This document shows positions 51,301 through 59,706 of a DNA stretch of 64,000 nt, in pieces. The notes under the pieces are model-generated. The model was not told the origin of the DNA. It saw nothing but the letters and a program-made list of their open reading frames with translations, and made no database searches. Position 1 is the first letter of the stretch, and each line of letters opens with the position of its first letter. The position numbers and the translations under genes were made by a program. Source of the DNA: Gemmatimonas phototrophica (GTDB taxonomy: Bacteria; Gemmatimonadota; Gemmatimonadetes; Gemmatimonadales; Gemmatimonadaceae); assembly GCA_945869195.1 (NCBI GenBank), contig CAMBNV010000009.1, forward strand, positions 45,747 through 109,746, in the 5' to 3' direction.

Positions 51301-51900
51301 TTATGCGACGCCGAGTGCCCACGCCGCGAGGCCCGCGACAACCGCAACGCGCGCATTGTCATCAATCGCCACGTGCGGCCGCTCAGCCAGCGCGGCTGCG
51401 ACGCCAACGCCGACCGCCGCGAGCGGCAGCGCCGCCGCGAGCCACAGTGCACCAGCCGCACTCGCGAGCGCGCAGGCCGCGGTCCCGGTCCACGTCTTTC
51501 CTGTGCGTGCCGCTTGCGAAGAGAATGCGCGGCCCGCGAGCGCGGCCGCCGCATCGCCAACCACTCCGGCCCAGAGGCCACAGAGCGCAGCGCGCGCTGG
51601 AAGCAATAGGGCGCACAGAAGCATTGCCGCGAGGATCCAGGTCGCCCCGGTGATCGCGCCTGACTCGTGTGTGCGCAACATTCCGCCGAACACCGAGGTG
51701 AAGGCGCGCCCCACGGCCGGCACGCGCCGACGGGCGACTTCCGTGATCACGGCGACGAGAAGGCTCGCGGCGAGCGCACCCTTCACCGCCCCGGGCGCGA
51801 TCCAACCAAGGCCCCATGAGAGCGGGAAGATCGCCGACGCGAGGTGAACCCCCTTGCGCGACAGTTCGGCGCGCCAACTGAAGGCGCGCGGGTCGGTCAC
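51301..51900 (-). CDS. SEC59/DGK/VTE5-family membrane kinase-like protein
   Basis: About 199 residues, 6-7 membrane segments. ELSRKGVHLASAIFPL is the typical RKxxH N-terminal motif of polyprenol/diacylglycerol kinases and phosphatidate cytidylyltransferase-like proteins. WAGVVGDAAAALAGRAF carries the GD-x-x-A motif, and KTWTGTAACALASA is the third conserved block. Probably lipid or isoprenol phosphorylation at the inner membrane. GTG 51900 overlaps the GWxTD gene stop (GTGA). Confidence 0.78.
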   Translation of the reverse strand: MTDPRAFSWRAELSRKGVHLASAIFPLSWGLGWIAPGAVKGALAASLLVAVITEVARRRVPAVGRAFTSVFGGMLRTHESGAITGATWILAAMLLCALLLPARAALCGLWAGVVGDAAAALAGRAFSSQAARTGKTWTGTAACALASAAGALWLAAALPLAAVGVGVAAALAERPHVAIDDNARVAVVAGLAAWALGVA

Positions 51901-53336
51901 TTGAGTCGCCGCTGCAGCTCGCTTTCGAACCACCCAAGGCTCGACTGCGTGAGCCGCCACCGCCCCGTACCCGTCTCGTCGTAGAAGACGATTTGTGCGT
52001 TCATGTTGCGGTACTCCCACGTCTGCCGGCGGTTCCGTGAGAGGTCGCCCGCCGGCGGCTCGATGACCAGATCGGGCTCTCCGAGCACAACGGAAACACG
52101 GCCGCGATCAGAGAGCCAGCCCGGCCCGGCGTCCTCGCGGTAGCGGGCATTGGCGCGCACGAGTCGCGCGAAATAGAGCCCAAGGTCCTCGTGTAGTGGC
52201 GTGTGGGGCTGCGCGTCGGTCTCACGAACAAAGGCGGCCCACGCAGCGGCCCGCCCTTCCTCTGCGGCGTCGCGAAGTCGCTGGAGACGAAAGGACTTCG
52301 CGAAGTAGCGGAGGTAGTTGATCATGTCCTCGTACGTTGCGACGGGCAGGTCGCCACCAAAGCCGACGAAGACGTAGGTCGACGACGAGTCGGTGCCGCC
52401 CTCGCGAACGAAGGTCAGCTGCGCCACGCCGATCCCCAGACGCGAGACAGGCACCTCGACGACGCCGGAGCGCACACCACCGCGCACACCACCGCGCACA
52501 CCGCCGCGGGGAAGCAGCGACACCGTGTCACTCCAGGTCGTGCGGCCCCCCTCGCTGCGCACAAGCAGACGCGTCGGGCGCGTCGTATCACCGTAGGCCT
52601 CGATGTAGACCGGCAGGAGGCTATCGCGTCCCACGACTACCGTGCCACTCGGATTCAACAGCAGTCGCGGTAGCGCGTCGCGCGAGGTGCGTGGTGTGAC
52701 CTCCGCGATCGGCATGGGCGAGGAGAACGTCCCCTCGGTCAGGCGCGGGACGGTGACGATCGTCTGCTCGCGGGCGCTACGCTGCCCGCCGTCGTCTCGG
52801 ACGACGACACTGAGTGTGTATCGTCCGGGGGGGACATCAAGGATCTCTTGGTGGATAATACTCTCGTCGGCACGCGTCGTTTCGCGGAACGCGCCGACGA
52901 GGACCTGCTCCGTTGCCTCGGACTGGGCGATCACCACGTTGTCGCGGAAGACAGTAGTGGTCGCGGTGTAGCCGGCGCGAAAACGGTTGTCCGCCTCGCG
53001 CGAGAAGCTCAGGGCGCGGTTCGCGAACGAGAGCGCGACGATGAGGTGCGTGGTGTCTGGGCTCGCGGTCGCCGCGAAGGCGGCGCGACCCAGGAGCGGA
53101 AAGGGAAGGCCGCGCGCAATCAGTCCCATCTGCCGGTAGAGCGGCGTTGCGTCGAAGTTGACCGCCTGCTGCGTTCGCGACGCCGTCGCCGCCGTCGGCC
53201 CAGGAGGGGCCGCCCCCTGTGGTGCTGGCCTTGTGCCTGGCCCTGACGTGCCGGCGCCGCGACTGCACGCCGTGGCGAGGGTGAGCGCCAGCACAAAGAC
53301 GGTGGTGCGCAGCAGAGCAAACAGGAGAGTGCGCAT
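51897..53336 (-). CDS. GWxTD-domain lipoprotein
   Basis: About 479 residues. Lipobox VLALTLATACSR, a Pro/Ala linker, a beta-rich region (GRYTLSVVVRDDGGQRS), then the C-terminal GWxTD domain: EDAGPGWLSDRGRVSVVLGEPD (Thr replaced by Ser) and RQTWEYRNMNAQIVFYDETGTGRWRLTQS. The family is typical of Gemmatimonadota, Acidobacteria and Bacteroidetes; function unknown, possibly envelope assembly. ATG 53336. A 12-bp tandem repeat lies in the middle. Confidence 0.82.
   Translation of the reverse strand: MRTLLFALLRTTVFVLALTLATACSRGAGTSGPGTRPAPQGAAPPGPTAATASRTQQAVNFDATPLYRQMGLIARGLPFPLLGRAAFAATASPDTTHLIVALSFANRALSFSREADNRFRAGYTATTTVFRDNVVIAQSEATEQVLVGAFRETTRADESIIHQEILDVPPGRYTLSVVVRDDGGQRSAREQTIVTVPRLTEGTFSSPMPIAEVTPRTSRDALPRLLLNPSGTVVVGRDSLLPVYIEAYGDTTRPTRLLVRSEGGRTTWSDTVSLLPRGGVRGGVRGGVRSGVVEVPVSRLGIGVAQLTFVREGGTDSSSTYVFVGFGGDLPVATYEDMINYLRYFAKSFRLQRLRDAAEEGRAAAWAAFVRETDAQPHTPLHEDLGLYFARLVRANARYREDAGPGWLSDRGRVSVVLGEPDLVIEPPAGDLSRNRRQTWEYRNMNAQIVFYDETGTGRWRLTQSSLGWFESELQRRLK
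52471..52506 (-). repeat. 12-bp tandem repeat in the GWxTD gene
   Basis: Three copies of cgcacaccaccg (the last one with one change) encode RGGV units on the minus strand. In frame, so variation would be tolerated. Confidence 0.9.
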
Positions 53337-53473
53337 AAGCCCGGGGAGTGGAAGCGCCCTAATCGGCGGCGCACTGCGGAATCTACCCCGCTCCACAGAC
53401 ATTGGTCATCATCGGGCGTTGGCCCTCCTCGAGCGTGCTTGCTCTGCGTTTCCCCGCAGAGTACCTTGGCCGG

Positions 53474-54388
53474 GTGACCAAAGACTCGCTCGTAGGAACA
53501 ACAATCGCCGGCTTTAACCTCCTCGACCGCGTCGGAGAGGGTGGGACAGCCACGGTCTATCGCGCCGAACACGCCACGCATGGGACGGTCGCGCTCAAGG
53601 TCCTGCGCGAGAAGTTACGTGCGGACCGCACCGCCGTCGCGCGCTTCGTCCGCGAGGCAAGCTTCGGAACACGCGTGACACATCCGAGCGTGATCCGAAC
53701 GATTGAGACCGGCGAGGACCGCGGGCTCCCGTTCCTTGCTGTCGAGTGGGCGCCCGGCGAGCTCCTGGAGAGCTACGCCAAACGCAACGCACCCTTCCCG
53801 CCGGACGAGGTCGCGGCCGTCGTGAGTCAGGTTGCCAGCGCGGTCTTTGCTGCCCACTCCGCCGGGATTGTCCACCGTGATCTCAAGCCTGACAACCTGA
53901 TCTACGACCATAAGATGCGGGTCGTGAAGCTCCTCGACTTCGGAATCGCGATGGCGACCGACATGACGCCAGACGAACGGCTCACGCGCGCCGGGTTCTT
54001 CGTGGGCACGCTGATGTACGTGGCCCCTGAGGCACTCTCTGGGGAGGTCGTGACGCCGGCTGCCGATCAGTATTCACTCGCCACCATGGCGTACCTGTTC
54101 CTGACCGGCGCGTTGCCGTACCTCGCCAACAACCCGCGGGAGATGTTCACGCAACTGCTCTCACAGCCACCAATCCCGCTGAACCAGGCGAAGCCCGAGA
54201 TCACCTTCTCCGCCGCAGTGGAGGAGGTCGTGATGAAGGGACTCGCCAAGGCGCCCAGTGCGCGCTACCCCGACGTCTGCGCCTTCGCCGACGCCCTCGC
54301 ACTCGCGCTGCAGGATCCGTTTCCTGCAGGCGCGACGAAGGACACGAGTGGCCTCCTCGCGCGCATGAAAGGGTTGTTCGGCCGCTAG
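53474..54388 (+). CDS. Soluble Ser/Thr protein kinase
   Basis: About 304 residues, no membrane segment. Complete Hanks kinase core: glycine loop VGEGGTATVY, VALKVLREK (Lys), HRDLKPDN (catalytic loop), LLDFGIA (metal-binding), GTLMYVAPEAL (P+1/APE). A short C-terminal tail ends in LLARMKGLFGR. GTG at 53474 (VTKDSLVG). Divergent from the GWxTD gene and convergent with the histidine kinase, overlapping by 4 bp. Confidence 0.92.
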   Translation: MTKDSLVGTTIAGFNLLDRVGEGGTATVYRAEHATHGTVALKVLREKLRADRTAVARFVREASFGTRVTHPSVIRTIETGEDRGLPFLAVEWAPGELLESYAKRNAPFPPDEVAAVVSQVASAVFAAHSAGIVHRDLKPDNLIYDHKMRVVKLLDFGIAMATDMTPDERLTRAGFFVGTLMYVAPEALSGEVVTPAADQYSLATMAYLFLTGALPYLANNPREMFTQLLSQPPIPLNQAKPEITFSAAVEEVVMKGLAKAPSARYPDVCAFADALALALQDPFPAGATKDTSGLLARMKGLFGR

Positions 54389-55305
54389 CTTCGCCCCCCG
54401 ACCGACCCTCGCGGAGCGGGACCAGCAGGCAACCAGCAGGTGAAGGTCGACCCGACGCCGGGTGCGCTCTCCAGTGTGATGTCCCCGTCGAGGAGTCGCG
54501 CTAGGCGCCGGGTAATCGCGAGCCCAAGCCCAGTGCCGCGCCGTTCCGAGTCGCCGCGCGAGCCCGGCTGGACCTGCTCGAACTCTTCAAAAATCCGCTC
54601 CCGGTCTTTTTCTGCAATACCGGCCCCCGTGTCGCTTACCTGGAGCGCGATCCAGTCACCGCCGGCCGCCAGCAGTGGCCGCGTGGCGGCCGTCCGCGTG
54701 GCCGCCGTCACCGCACCGTCTGGCACGAAGCTCGCGCGCAGCGTGATCGTCCCTGCTCCGGTGAACTTCACTGCATTGCCGAGGAGGTTCACCAGGATCT
54801 GCCGCAGGTGTGTGGGGTCGGTGCTCACCCGCGGCAGTGTCGCCGGCACCTGGATCGAGAGCGCCAGGCGCTTCTCGATGACCAGCGGCTCGATCTCGCT
54901 TGCCACATCGATCACGAAGGCGCGGAGCGAGAGTGGCTCTCGGTGGACATCGAGTCGACCCGCCGAGAGCTTCGCGAGATCCAGTACCTGATCGACGAGC
55001 GCCTGCAAATGCTCGGCAGAAGCCTGAATCCGCTCTACTGGTCCGACCATGCGCGGCCCAAGCTCGCCGTACGAGCCGTCGCGAAGCAGGTCGACGAAGC
55101 CGACGATCGCGGCGAGCGGCGTGCGCAGTTCGTGTGAGACGTTCGCCAGGAACTCCGACTTTGCGCGATTGGCGCGCGCGAGCTCGAACGACAGATGTTC
55201 GAGCTCGGCGCTGCGCCCCTTGAGGCGCCGACGCTGCCCTCGTTCGTAGAGCAGGAAGCCTGCGAGCCCCACCATGACCGTCGCCGTGATCACCCAGATT
55301 TGCAT
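54385..55305 (-). CDS. Sensor histidine kinase without a sensory domain
   Basis: About 306 residues. One N-terminal membrane segment (IWVITATVMVGLAGFLLY), a short coiled linker, the dimerisation domain FLANVSHELRTPLAAIVGF with the phospho-His, then the ATPase domain: N box QILVNLLGNAVKF, G1 DTGAGI, F box ERIFEEFEQV, G2 GTGLGLAITR. No extracellular or PAS domain and no adjacent response regulator. ATG 55305 after gaggtgg; the longer upstream frame overlaps the pyrE start region. Confidence 0.9.
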   Translation of the reverse strand: MQIWVITATVMVGLAGFLLYERGQRRRLKGRSAELEHLSFELARANRAKSEFLANVSHELRTPLAAIVGFVDLLRDGSYGELGPRMVGPVERIQASAEHLQALVDQVLDLAKLSAGRLDVHREPLSLRAFVIDVASEIEPLVIEKRLALSIQVPATLPRVSTDPTHLRQILVNLLGNAVKFTGAGTITLRASFVPDGAVTAATRTAATRPLLAAGGDWIALQVSDTGAGIAEKDRERIFEEFEQVQPGSRGDSERRGTGLGLAITRRLARLLDGDITLESAPGVGSTFTCWLPAGPAPRGSVGGRS

Positions 55306-55351
55306 CGCCACCTCATTGACCCACTCCCCGGCTCGGCATAATGTGACCGCC

Positions 55352-55903
55352 ATGGACCCTCGGACTCGACTTCTCGACCTGCTCGCGCAGCGCAGTGCGC
55401 GCCGCGGCACCTTCACGCTCGCCTCTGGCCGCCAGTCGGACCTCTACATCGACTGCCGGCCCACCACGATGCACCCCGAGGGGCTTTCCCTCATCGGACC
55501 GGCGGGGTTGCGCGCCATTGGGGAGCGCGGGTGGCACCCAGACTCGGTCGGCGGCCTGACCCTTGGCGCCGACCCCGTGAGCTACGCCATCGCGTACGCA
55601 AGCCAGCTCGCGGGCCGGCCAACGCGCGCCTTCACGGTGCGGAAGGAAGCGAAAGCACACGGCACGGGCAAGCTCGTCGAAGGAGCGTTCCTCTCTGGCG
55701 ACCGCGTGGTGATCGTCGAGGACGTCATCACCACCGGCGGTTCGGCGCTTCGGGCGGTCGAGATTGTGCGCGCCGTCGGCGGCACGGTCCTTGGAGTCCT
55801 TTCGGTGGTCGACCGAGAGGAGGGGGGGCGCGAGACCCTCGAGGCCGCTGGCCTGGGCGTGATTTCGCTCGTCCTGGCGTCGGAAATCGTCGCCCGAATG
55901 TAG
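55352..55903 (+). CDS. pyrE: Orotate phosphoribosyltransferase
   Basis: 183 residues. Makes OMP from orotate and PRPP in pyrimidine synthesis. PRPP-binding motif VVIVEDVITTGGSA near residue 125; FTLASGRQSDLYIDCRPTTM (N-terminal hood) and TVRKEAKAHGTGKLVEG (catalytic loop with the Lys residues). ATG at 55352. Adjacent genes are unrelated. A hairpin ends the transcript. Confidence 0.93.
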   Translation: MDPRTRLLDLLAQRSARRGTFTLASGRQSDLYIDCRPTTMHPEGLSLIGPAGLRAIGERGWHPDSVGGLTLGADPVSYAIAYASQLAGRPTRAFTVRKEAKAHGTGKLVEGAFLSGDRVVIVEDVITTGGSALRAVEIVRAVGGTVLGVLSVVDREEGGRETLEAAGLGVISLVLASEIVARM

Positions 55904-55910
55904 GTAGGAG

Positions 55911-55930
55911 GCGCGCACCCCGGTGCGCGC
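55911..55930. terminator. Hairpin between convergent pyrE and AraC-type gene
   Basis: GCGCGCACC-cc-GGTGCGCGC, a 9-bp perfect stem just past the pyrE stop and 19 bp from the opposite stop. Short loop and no T-run. Confidence 0.55.
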
Positions 55931-55948
55931 GCAGTGTGTGCGCCACGC

Positions 55949-56857
55949 TCAATCCCTCCGGTGGTGGAATGCTGGCACGCCGCCCCGCAGTGTGGGCGGG
56001 ATACGCCGCATTCCGGATCGCACCACCAGGGGCCGCAGCGCGCACAACTGAGACCGGTAGGGGCGCACCAGTTCCTCGAGGAGTCGCTCGAGCATCCGCG
56101 CCGACCCGTACTGCGTGCGAAACTCACCGGCCGTCATACCGAGCAGGGTGCGAACGTGGCGCCCAAAGCTCTGTGGGGACGAGTACTCGAGTGTGTTGGC
56201 GACAGCCGCAATGGAGTGGCCCGAGTCTTCGAAGAGCCGGGCGGCGCGGAGGAGTCTCGCGAACGCGAGATACCGTTTGGGTGCGGGCAGGCCGGCCCGA
56301 AAAAACCGGCTCATTAGGGTGCTGGGCAGCACCCCCGCGCGTAGCGCGAGCTCGCGAATCGTCCCTACGCGATCGCTCGCGGAAAAGAGCGCGGCGAAAA
56401 ACACCCCGCAGTCGAGGGCGCCGCCGCCGAGTTCTCGGCGGATCGCGTCGAGCGCGACCCGGTCGACCTCACGTGGCGCCTGGCTCGCAAGGAATTGCCG
56501 CAGGCTGCTCCATCCGGAAGGAAGCCGGACGTCGATCAGCGTCGTAATACCGGCGTTCCCGAGCTGGAGGAGTGCTTCAGCGGACGGCGGCGTGTTGCCG
56601 AGGAGTGCCGCGGTTGGCACCGAGGGGAACTCCCGCACCAGTGTTGCCGTGCGGTGGTCGCCGGCGCGTGCGCAGCGCACCACCGAGAGAAGGACCGCGC
56701 TCACCCGTTGTCGCTTGAGCTCGTCGAGCACATCGGCCACCGACTCCCGATGAATGGCGCGATAGAGACCGGTGCCGGCGGCATCAACCCGGGCGCGCTC
56801 GTCAGGCTCGAGCACGGTGAGGACGGGGGAACTCAGGGAACGAGAGGTGTGTGACAT
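55949..56857 (-). CDS. AraC-type transcriptional regulator
   Basis: About 302 residues. The C-terminal region has the two-helix-turn-helix AraC pattern: LALRAGVLPSTLMSRFFRAGLPAPKRYLAFARLLRAARLF, then HSIAAVANTLEYSSPQSFGRHVRTLLGMTAGEFR. The N-terminal half (VADVLDELKRQRVSAVLLSVVRC) is not a cupin arabinose-binding domain but may be a Rossmann-like receiver-type fold. ATG 56857 (MSHTSRS). Ligand and target unknown. Upstream is rnpB in the opposite direction. Confidence 0.82.
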   Translation of the reverse strand: MSHTSRSLSSPVLTVLEPDERARVDAAGTGLYRAIHRESVADVLDELKRQRVSAVLLSVVRCARAGDHRTATLVREFPSVPTAALLGNTPPSAEALLQLGNAGITTLIDVRLPSGWSSLRQFLASQAPREVDRVALDAIRRELGGGALDCGVFFAALFSASDRVGTIRELALRAGVLPSTLMSRFFRAGLPAPKRYLAFARLLRAARLFEDSGHSIAAVANTLEYSSPQSFGRHVRTLLGMTAGEFRTQYGSARMLERLLEELVRPYRSQLCALRPLVVRSGMRRIPPTLRGGVPAFHHRRD

Positions 56858-56975
56858 CGGCGCCTTGGTCTGGGAAGAGGTGGTGGTCGCCGACAACCTC
56901 GCGCCCCCAAGTCACGGCAGCGTCACCGGTGCGAGGGCGCGGCCCCGTCGGCGTCACCCGCGGTGGCGGCGGCGC

Positions 56976-56981
56976 TATATT
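56976..56981 (+). promoter_or_regulatory. -10 element of rnpB
   Basis: TATATT ends 9 bp before the first base of the P1 helix, which is a normal distance from a -10 element to the transcript start. The -35 region is unremarkable. Confidence 0.55.
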
Positions 56982-56990
56982 TCCGGCACA

Positions 56991-57357
56991 CGGTTCCGCC
57001 GGACGATCGCGTCGCGGATTCACTCGCGCCGAGGAAAGTCCGGGCTCCTTGGACACGCTGCCAGGTAACGCCTGGGCACGCCGTAAGGCGTGACGGACAG
57101 TGCCACAGAGAATAGACCGCCTTCACGAAAGTGGAGGTAAGGGTGAAAAGGTGGGGTAAGAGCCCACCGCGTCCGTGGTAACATGGGCGGCACGGTAAAC
57201 CCCAGCGGGAGCAAGGCCAAATAGGCGGCGAGCAGCAGTCCTCTGCGATCAGGACGCCGCGGGTTGGCTGCTAGAGCGTGCGGGCGACCGTACGCCGAGA
57301 GAAATGATCGTCCGGGGCCGCAAGGTCCTGACAGAACCCGGCTTATAGGCGGAACCG
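56991..57357 (+). ncRNA. rnpB: RNase P RNA (bacterial type A)
   Basis: About 367 nt. The ends pair as P1: CGGTTCCGCC (56991-57000) with GGCGGAACCG (57348-57357), ten base pairs. Conserved blocks are seen in order: gaggaaagtccgggctcc (P4 5' strand region), cacagagaatagaccgcc, ggtaagggtgaaaaggtggg, accccagcgggagcaagg, agagaaatgatcg, and acagaacccggcttatagg (P4 3' strand). It is the ribozyme that matures tRNA 5' ends with RnpA, whose gene lies about 4 kb away. Confidence 0.97.
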
Positions 57358-57383
57358 ACGATTCGCAGTCTGTGTGACGGGCC

Positions 57384-57416
57384 GGGAGGTCGGGGGGGAG
57401 TGTCCCCCGGCCTCCC
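57384..57416 (+). terminator. Terminator-like hairpin after rnpB
   Basis: GGGAGGTCGGGGG pairs with CCCCCGGCCTCCC (one T-G pair) around a 7-nt loop, 27 bp past the RNA's 3' end. No U-tract, so termination would be factor-aided. Confidence 0.6.
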
Positions 57417-57442
57417 GTTCCCACTCCTCCCCCTGGAGAGCG

Positions 57443-58345
57443 ATGCGCCACGCTCGCGCAGTTATTCGCAGTCGTGCTCGCACCCACCTTCGCGGCCTCG
57501 CCGGCGCGTGCGCCCTCGCGTGCACCCTTGTGTCGGCGGTCGCCTGTGCGCCCGCGGCGAGGGCGCCGCGCCCCGCGCCCACGGCTGCTGCGCCTCCGGC
57601 GCACGACCCCCTCGAGGCTCCGTGGACGATGGCGCGGGGGACGGGGCCGTTTGCGAATACCCTCCGCTTCACCTCCGAACTCGTCTCGCGCGTGGATAGC
57701 GTGCAGCGCCACGACTCCTCGCACGCTGTGGTGGTCGTGGCGTGGTCGCGCCCTCCTCTTGGGGGGCCAGCGCGGCTCTCCGGTCTCGTCCGCGACTTTC
57801 GCGTTGGAGAGGGCTCCGGCGACCTCCGCCCGCTGCCGGCCCTTCGGCTTCCGGTCCCCTTTGCCGCGCTTGGTGGCGACGGGGGGGAGGTTCCGCGGAT
57901 AGAGGTCCCGCCGTCGGGGGCCTGTGGGCTCGCGGCGGCGGCCCTCCAGCCGCTGCGTGAACTCTTTGTCTCGCCGCCGCCGAGCGTCGAAGTGGGCACC
58001 GCGTGGAGCGACTCGTCGAACTACACGCTCTGTCGCGACTCTATCCCGCTCGCGGTCACCTCGGTCCGGCGCTACCGCGTCGTTGGTGCGGAGCGGCGCG
58101 CAACGGGGGTGGTCGTTCTCATCGACCGGAGCTCGCGCGTCACCCTGTTTGGTGAAGGAGCGCAGTTTGGGGAACGGCTCTCCCTTGCTGGGGAGGGGGC
58201 CGGCACCATGCGGCTCGCGTTGGATCCGGCAAGCAGCACCGTTGTGGCGGGGCACGGAGACACGGAGCTGAGACTGACGATGCGCGGGCGCCGTCGGTCG
58301 CAAGACCTGAGACAGCACACGCGCATCGAGATTACCTCACCCTGA
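57443..58345 (+). CDS. Putative lipoprotein, unknown function
   Basis: 300 residues from ATG 57443 with ggag upstream. Arg-rich leader, then lipobox (VSAVACAPA) and a Pro/Ala linker. The soluble part has scattered Cys (SGACGLAAAA, YTLCRDSIP) and TLRFTSELVSRVDSVQRHDSSHAVVVV. No family recognised. Convergent with dnaN. Confidence 0.65.
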   Translation: MRHARAVIRSRARTHLRGLAGACALACTLVSAVACAPAARAPRPAPTAAAPPAHDPLEAPWTMARGTGPFANTLRFTSELVSRVDSVQRHDSSHAVVVVAWSRPPLGGPARLSGLVRDFRVGEGSGDLRPLPALRLPVPFAALGGDGGEVPRIEVPPSGACGLAAAALQPLRELFVSPPPSVEVGTAWSDSSNYTLCRDSIPLAVTSVRRYRVVGAERRATGVVVLIDRSSRVTLFGEGAQFGERLSLAGEGAGTMRLALDPASSTVVAGHGDTELRLTMRGRRRSQDLRQHTRIEITSP

Positions 58346-58364
58346 CCGGACACGGTGTTCTCGG

Positions 58365-59471
58365 TTAGTCCACCAGACGCAGTGGCATCAGCAAGCAGAG
58401 GTATTTCGTGGGGTCGCTCCACCCTTCCGGCTCGATGGTCGAGGCGCGCTCTGGCGCGCGGAACGTCATGCGCACCTCGTCGGTGGGCATCTGTCGCAGG
58501 ATCTCGAGGAGATACGCGGCGTTGAAGCCGATGTCGAGCGGGTCGCCGTCGTAGCGGATTGGAAGCTCGTCCTGCGCGTCACCAAGGTCTGGCGTGCTGA
58601 CGGAGAACTTGAGCATCCCGGCGTTGAACGAGAGTCGGATGCGGTGTGTCTGGTCGGAGGCGACAACACTCATGCGTTTGAGGGCGCTCGTGAAGGCCGC
58701 CTTGTCGAGGATCGCGTATTTGTCGTTGTCCTTTGGAATCACCTGGTCGTAGCCGGGATACGGCCCCTCGATCAGCCGCGTGAACACCCGGGTGAACGGC
58801 GAACGGAAGCCCAGGTGGTTCTCACCCTGCGCGACCTCCAACTCCTCTTCGGCAGCAAAAAGTCGGCGAATCTGCTCCAGCGCTTTTGGCGGGATAATCA
58901 GGTCGGATTTTTGTCCGCCTGAGACAGGAACTTCCATCTTCGCAAGGCGGTGCCCGTTCGTCGCCACCATCCGCATGAGGTCGCTGCGCAGCTCCCAAAG
59001 GACCCCGTTGAGAATCGGGCGACTTTCTTCGGTGCTTGCGGCAAAGGCGGTGTGCTGAATGAGCTTCTGCAGGTCGCCAGACGGGATCCGGACCGCCTTG
59101 TCGAACTGAACGGCGGGAAGGTTGGGGAACTCAGACTTTGGCAGACCAAGTAGCTTGAACTTCGAGCGTCCGCACTCAAGGGTGATGCGCTGATCCCCGG
59201 CGGTTGAGATCTTTACTGGTGCTGGCGGGAGCTCGCGCGCCAACTCCGCGAGCTTGCGCGCCGGGATTGTGATGGCGCCGACGGCCTCGACGTCCGCCGT
59301 GACTTCAGTGCTAACGGCAATGTCGAGGTCCGTCCCCGAAATGCGAATCCCCTTGTCTGTGGTCTCAACAAGAAGATTTGAGAGGACGGGAAGGGTGGTC
59401 TTATTGGGGACCGCCGGGGTAACCGCGGCCAACCCCTCCTGCAGCTTCTCGCGCGTGATGGTGAAGCGCAT
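58365..59471 (-). CDS. dnaN: DNA polymerase III beta subunit (sliding clamp)
   Basis: 368 residues, three clamp domains. MRFTITREKLQEGLAAVTPAVPNKTTLPVLSNLLVE at the N-terminus, FAASTEESRPILNGVLWEL in domain 2, and the C-terminal PTKYLCLLMPLRL, the conserved peptide-binding end (M-P-x-R/L-L). Downstream of dnaA on the same strand with a 235-bp gap that looks like the origin. ATG 59471. Confidence 0.97.
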   Translation of the reverse strand: MRFTITREKLQEGLAAVTPAVPNKTTLPVLSNLLVETTDKGIRISGTDLDIAVSTEVTADVEAVGAITIPARKLAELARELPPAPVKISTAGDQRITLECGRSKFKLLGLPKSEFPNLPAVQFDKAVRIPSGDLQKLIQHTAFAASTEESRPILNGVLWELRSDLMRMVATNGHRLAKMEVPVSGGQKSDLIIPPKALEQIRRLFAAEEELEVAQGENHLGFRSPFTRVFTRLIEGPYPGYDQVIPKDNDKYAILDKAAFTSALKRMSVVASDQTHRIRLSFNAGMLKFSVSTPDLGDAQDELPIRYDGDPLDIGFNAAYLLEILRQMPTDEVRMTFRAPERASTIEPEGWSDPTKYLCLLMPLRLVD

Positions 59472-59706
59472 TAGGTCCTGACCGAGAGTCGGGGAGATGT
59501 GGAAGGTGTTGCGAGACCTTCTGTTTCTATATCTAAATTACTAAGACAGTAGCAGTAGTAGGAAGGTGTGGACTGTGGACGAACGCGGGAAGGCGTTGTC
59601 CTGTATTGGTATCGCGCGGCGCCCTGATGTGGGATGTCAGGGGAAGGCTCGTGGGGCCGTGTGAAAAAAAGAGCCCGCGACTCCGGCGGTGTAGTACTCA
59701 TGTGTA
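59472..59706. other. oriC: Probable oriC between dnaA and dnaN
   Basis: Reading the plus strand: an AT-rich stretch (59519-59546, tctgtttctatatctaaatt...) that stands out from the GC-rich surroundings, then TAG-type trinucleotides (tag-cag-tag-tag, 59550-59561) like DnaA-trios, then two head-to-tail TGTGGAC boxes (59567-59573, 59574-59580). Further box-like sites are TGTGGAAGG (59499-59507) and TGTGTATCA (59701-59709). Boxes match the TGTGGATAA consensus imperfectly, so the origin call is by layout and position. Confidence 0.65.
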
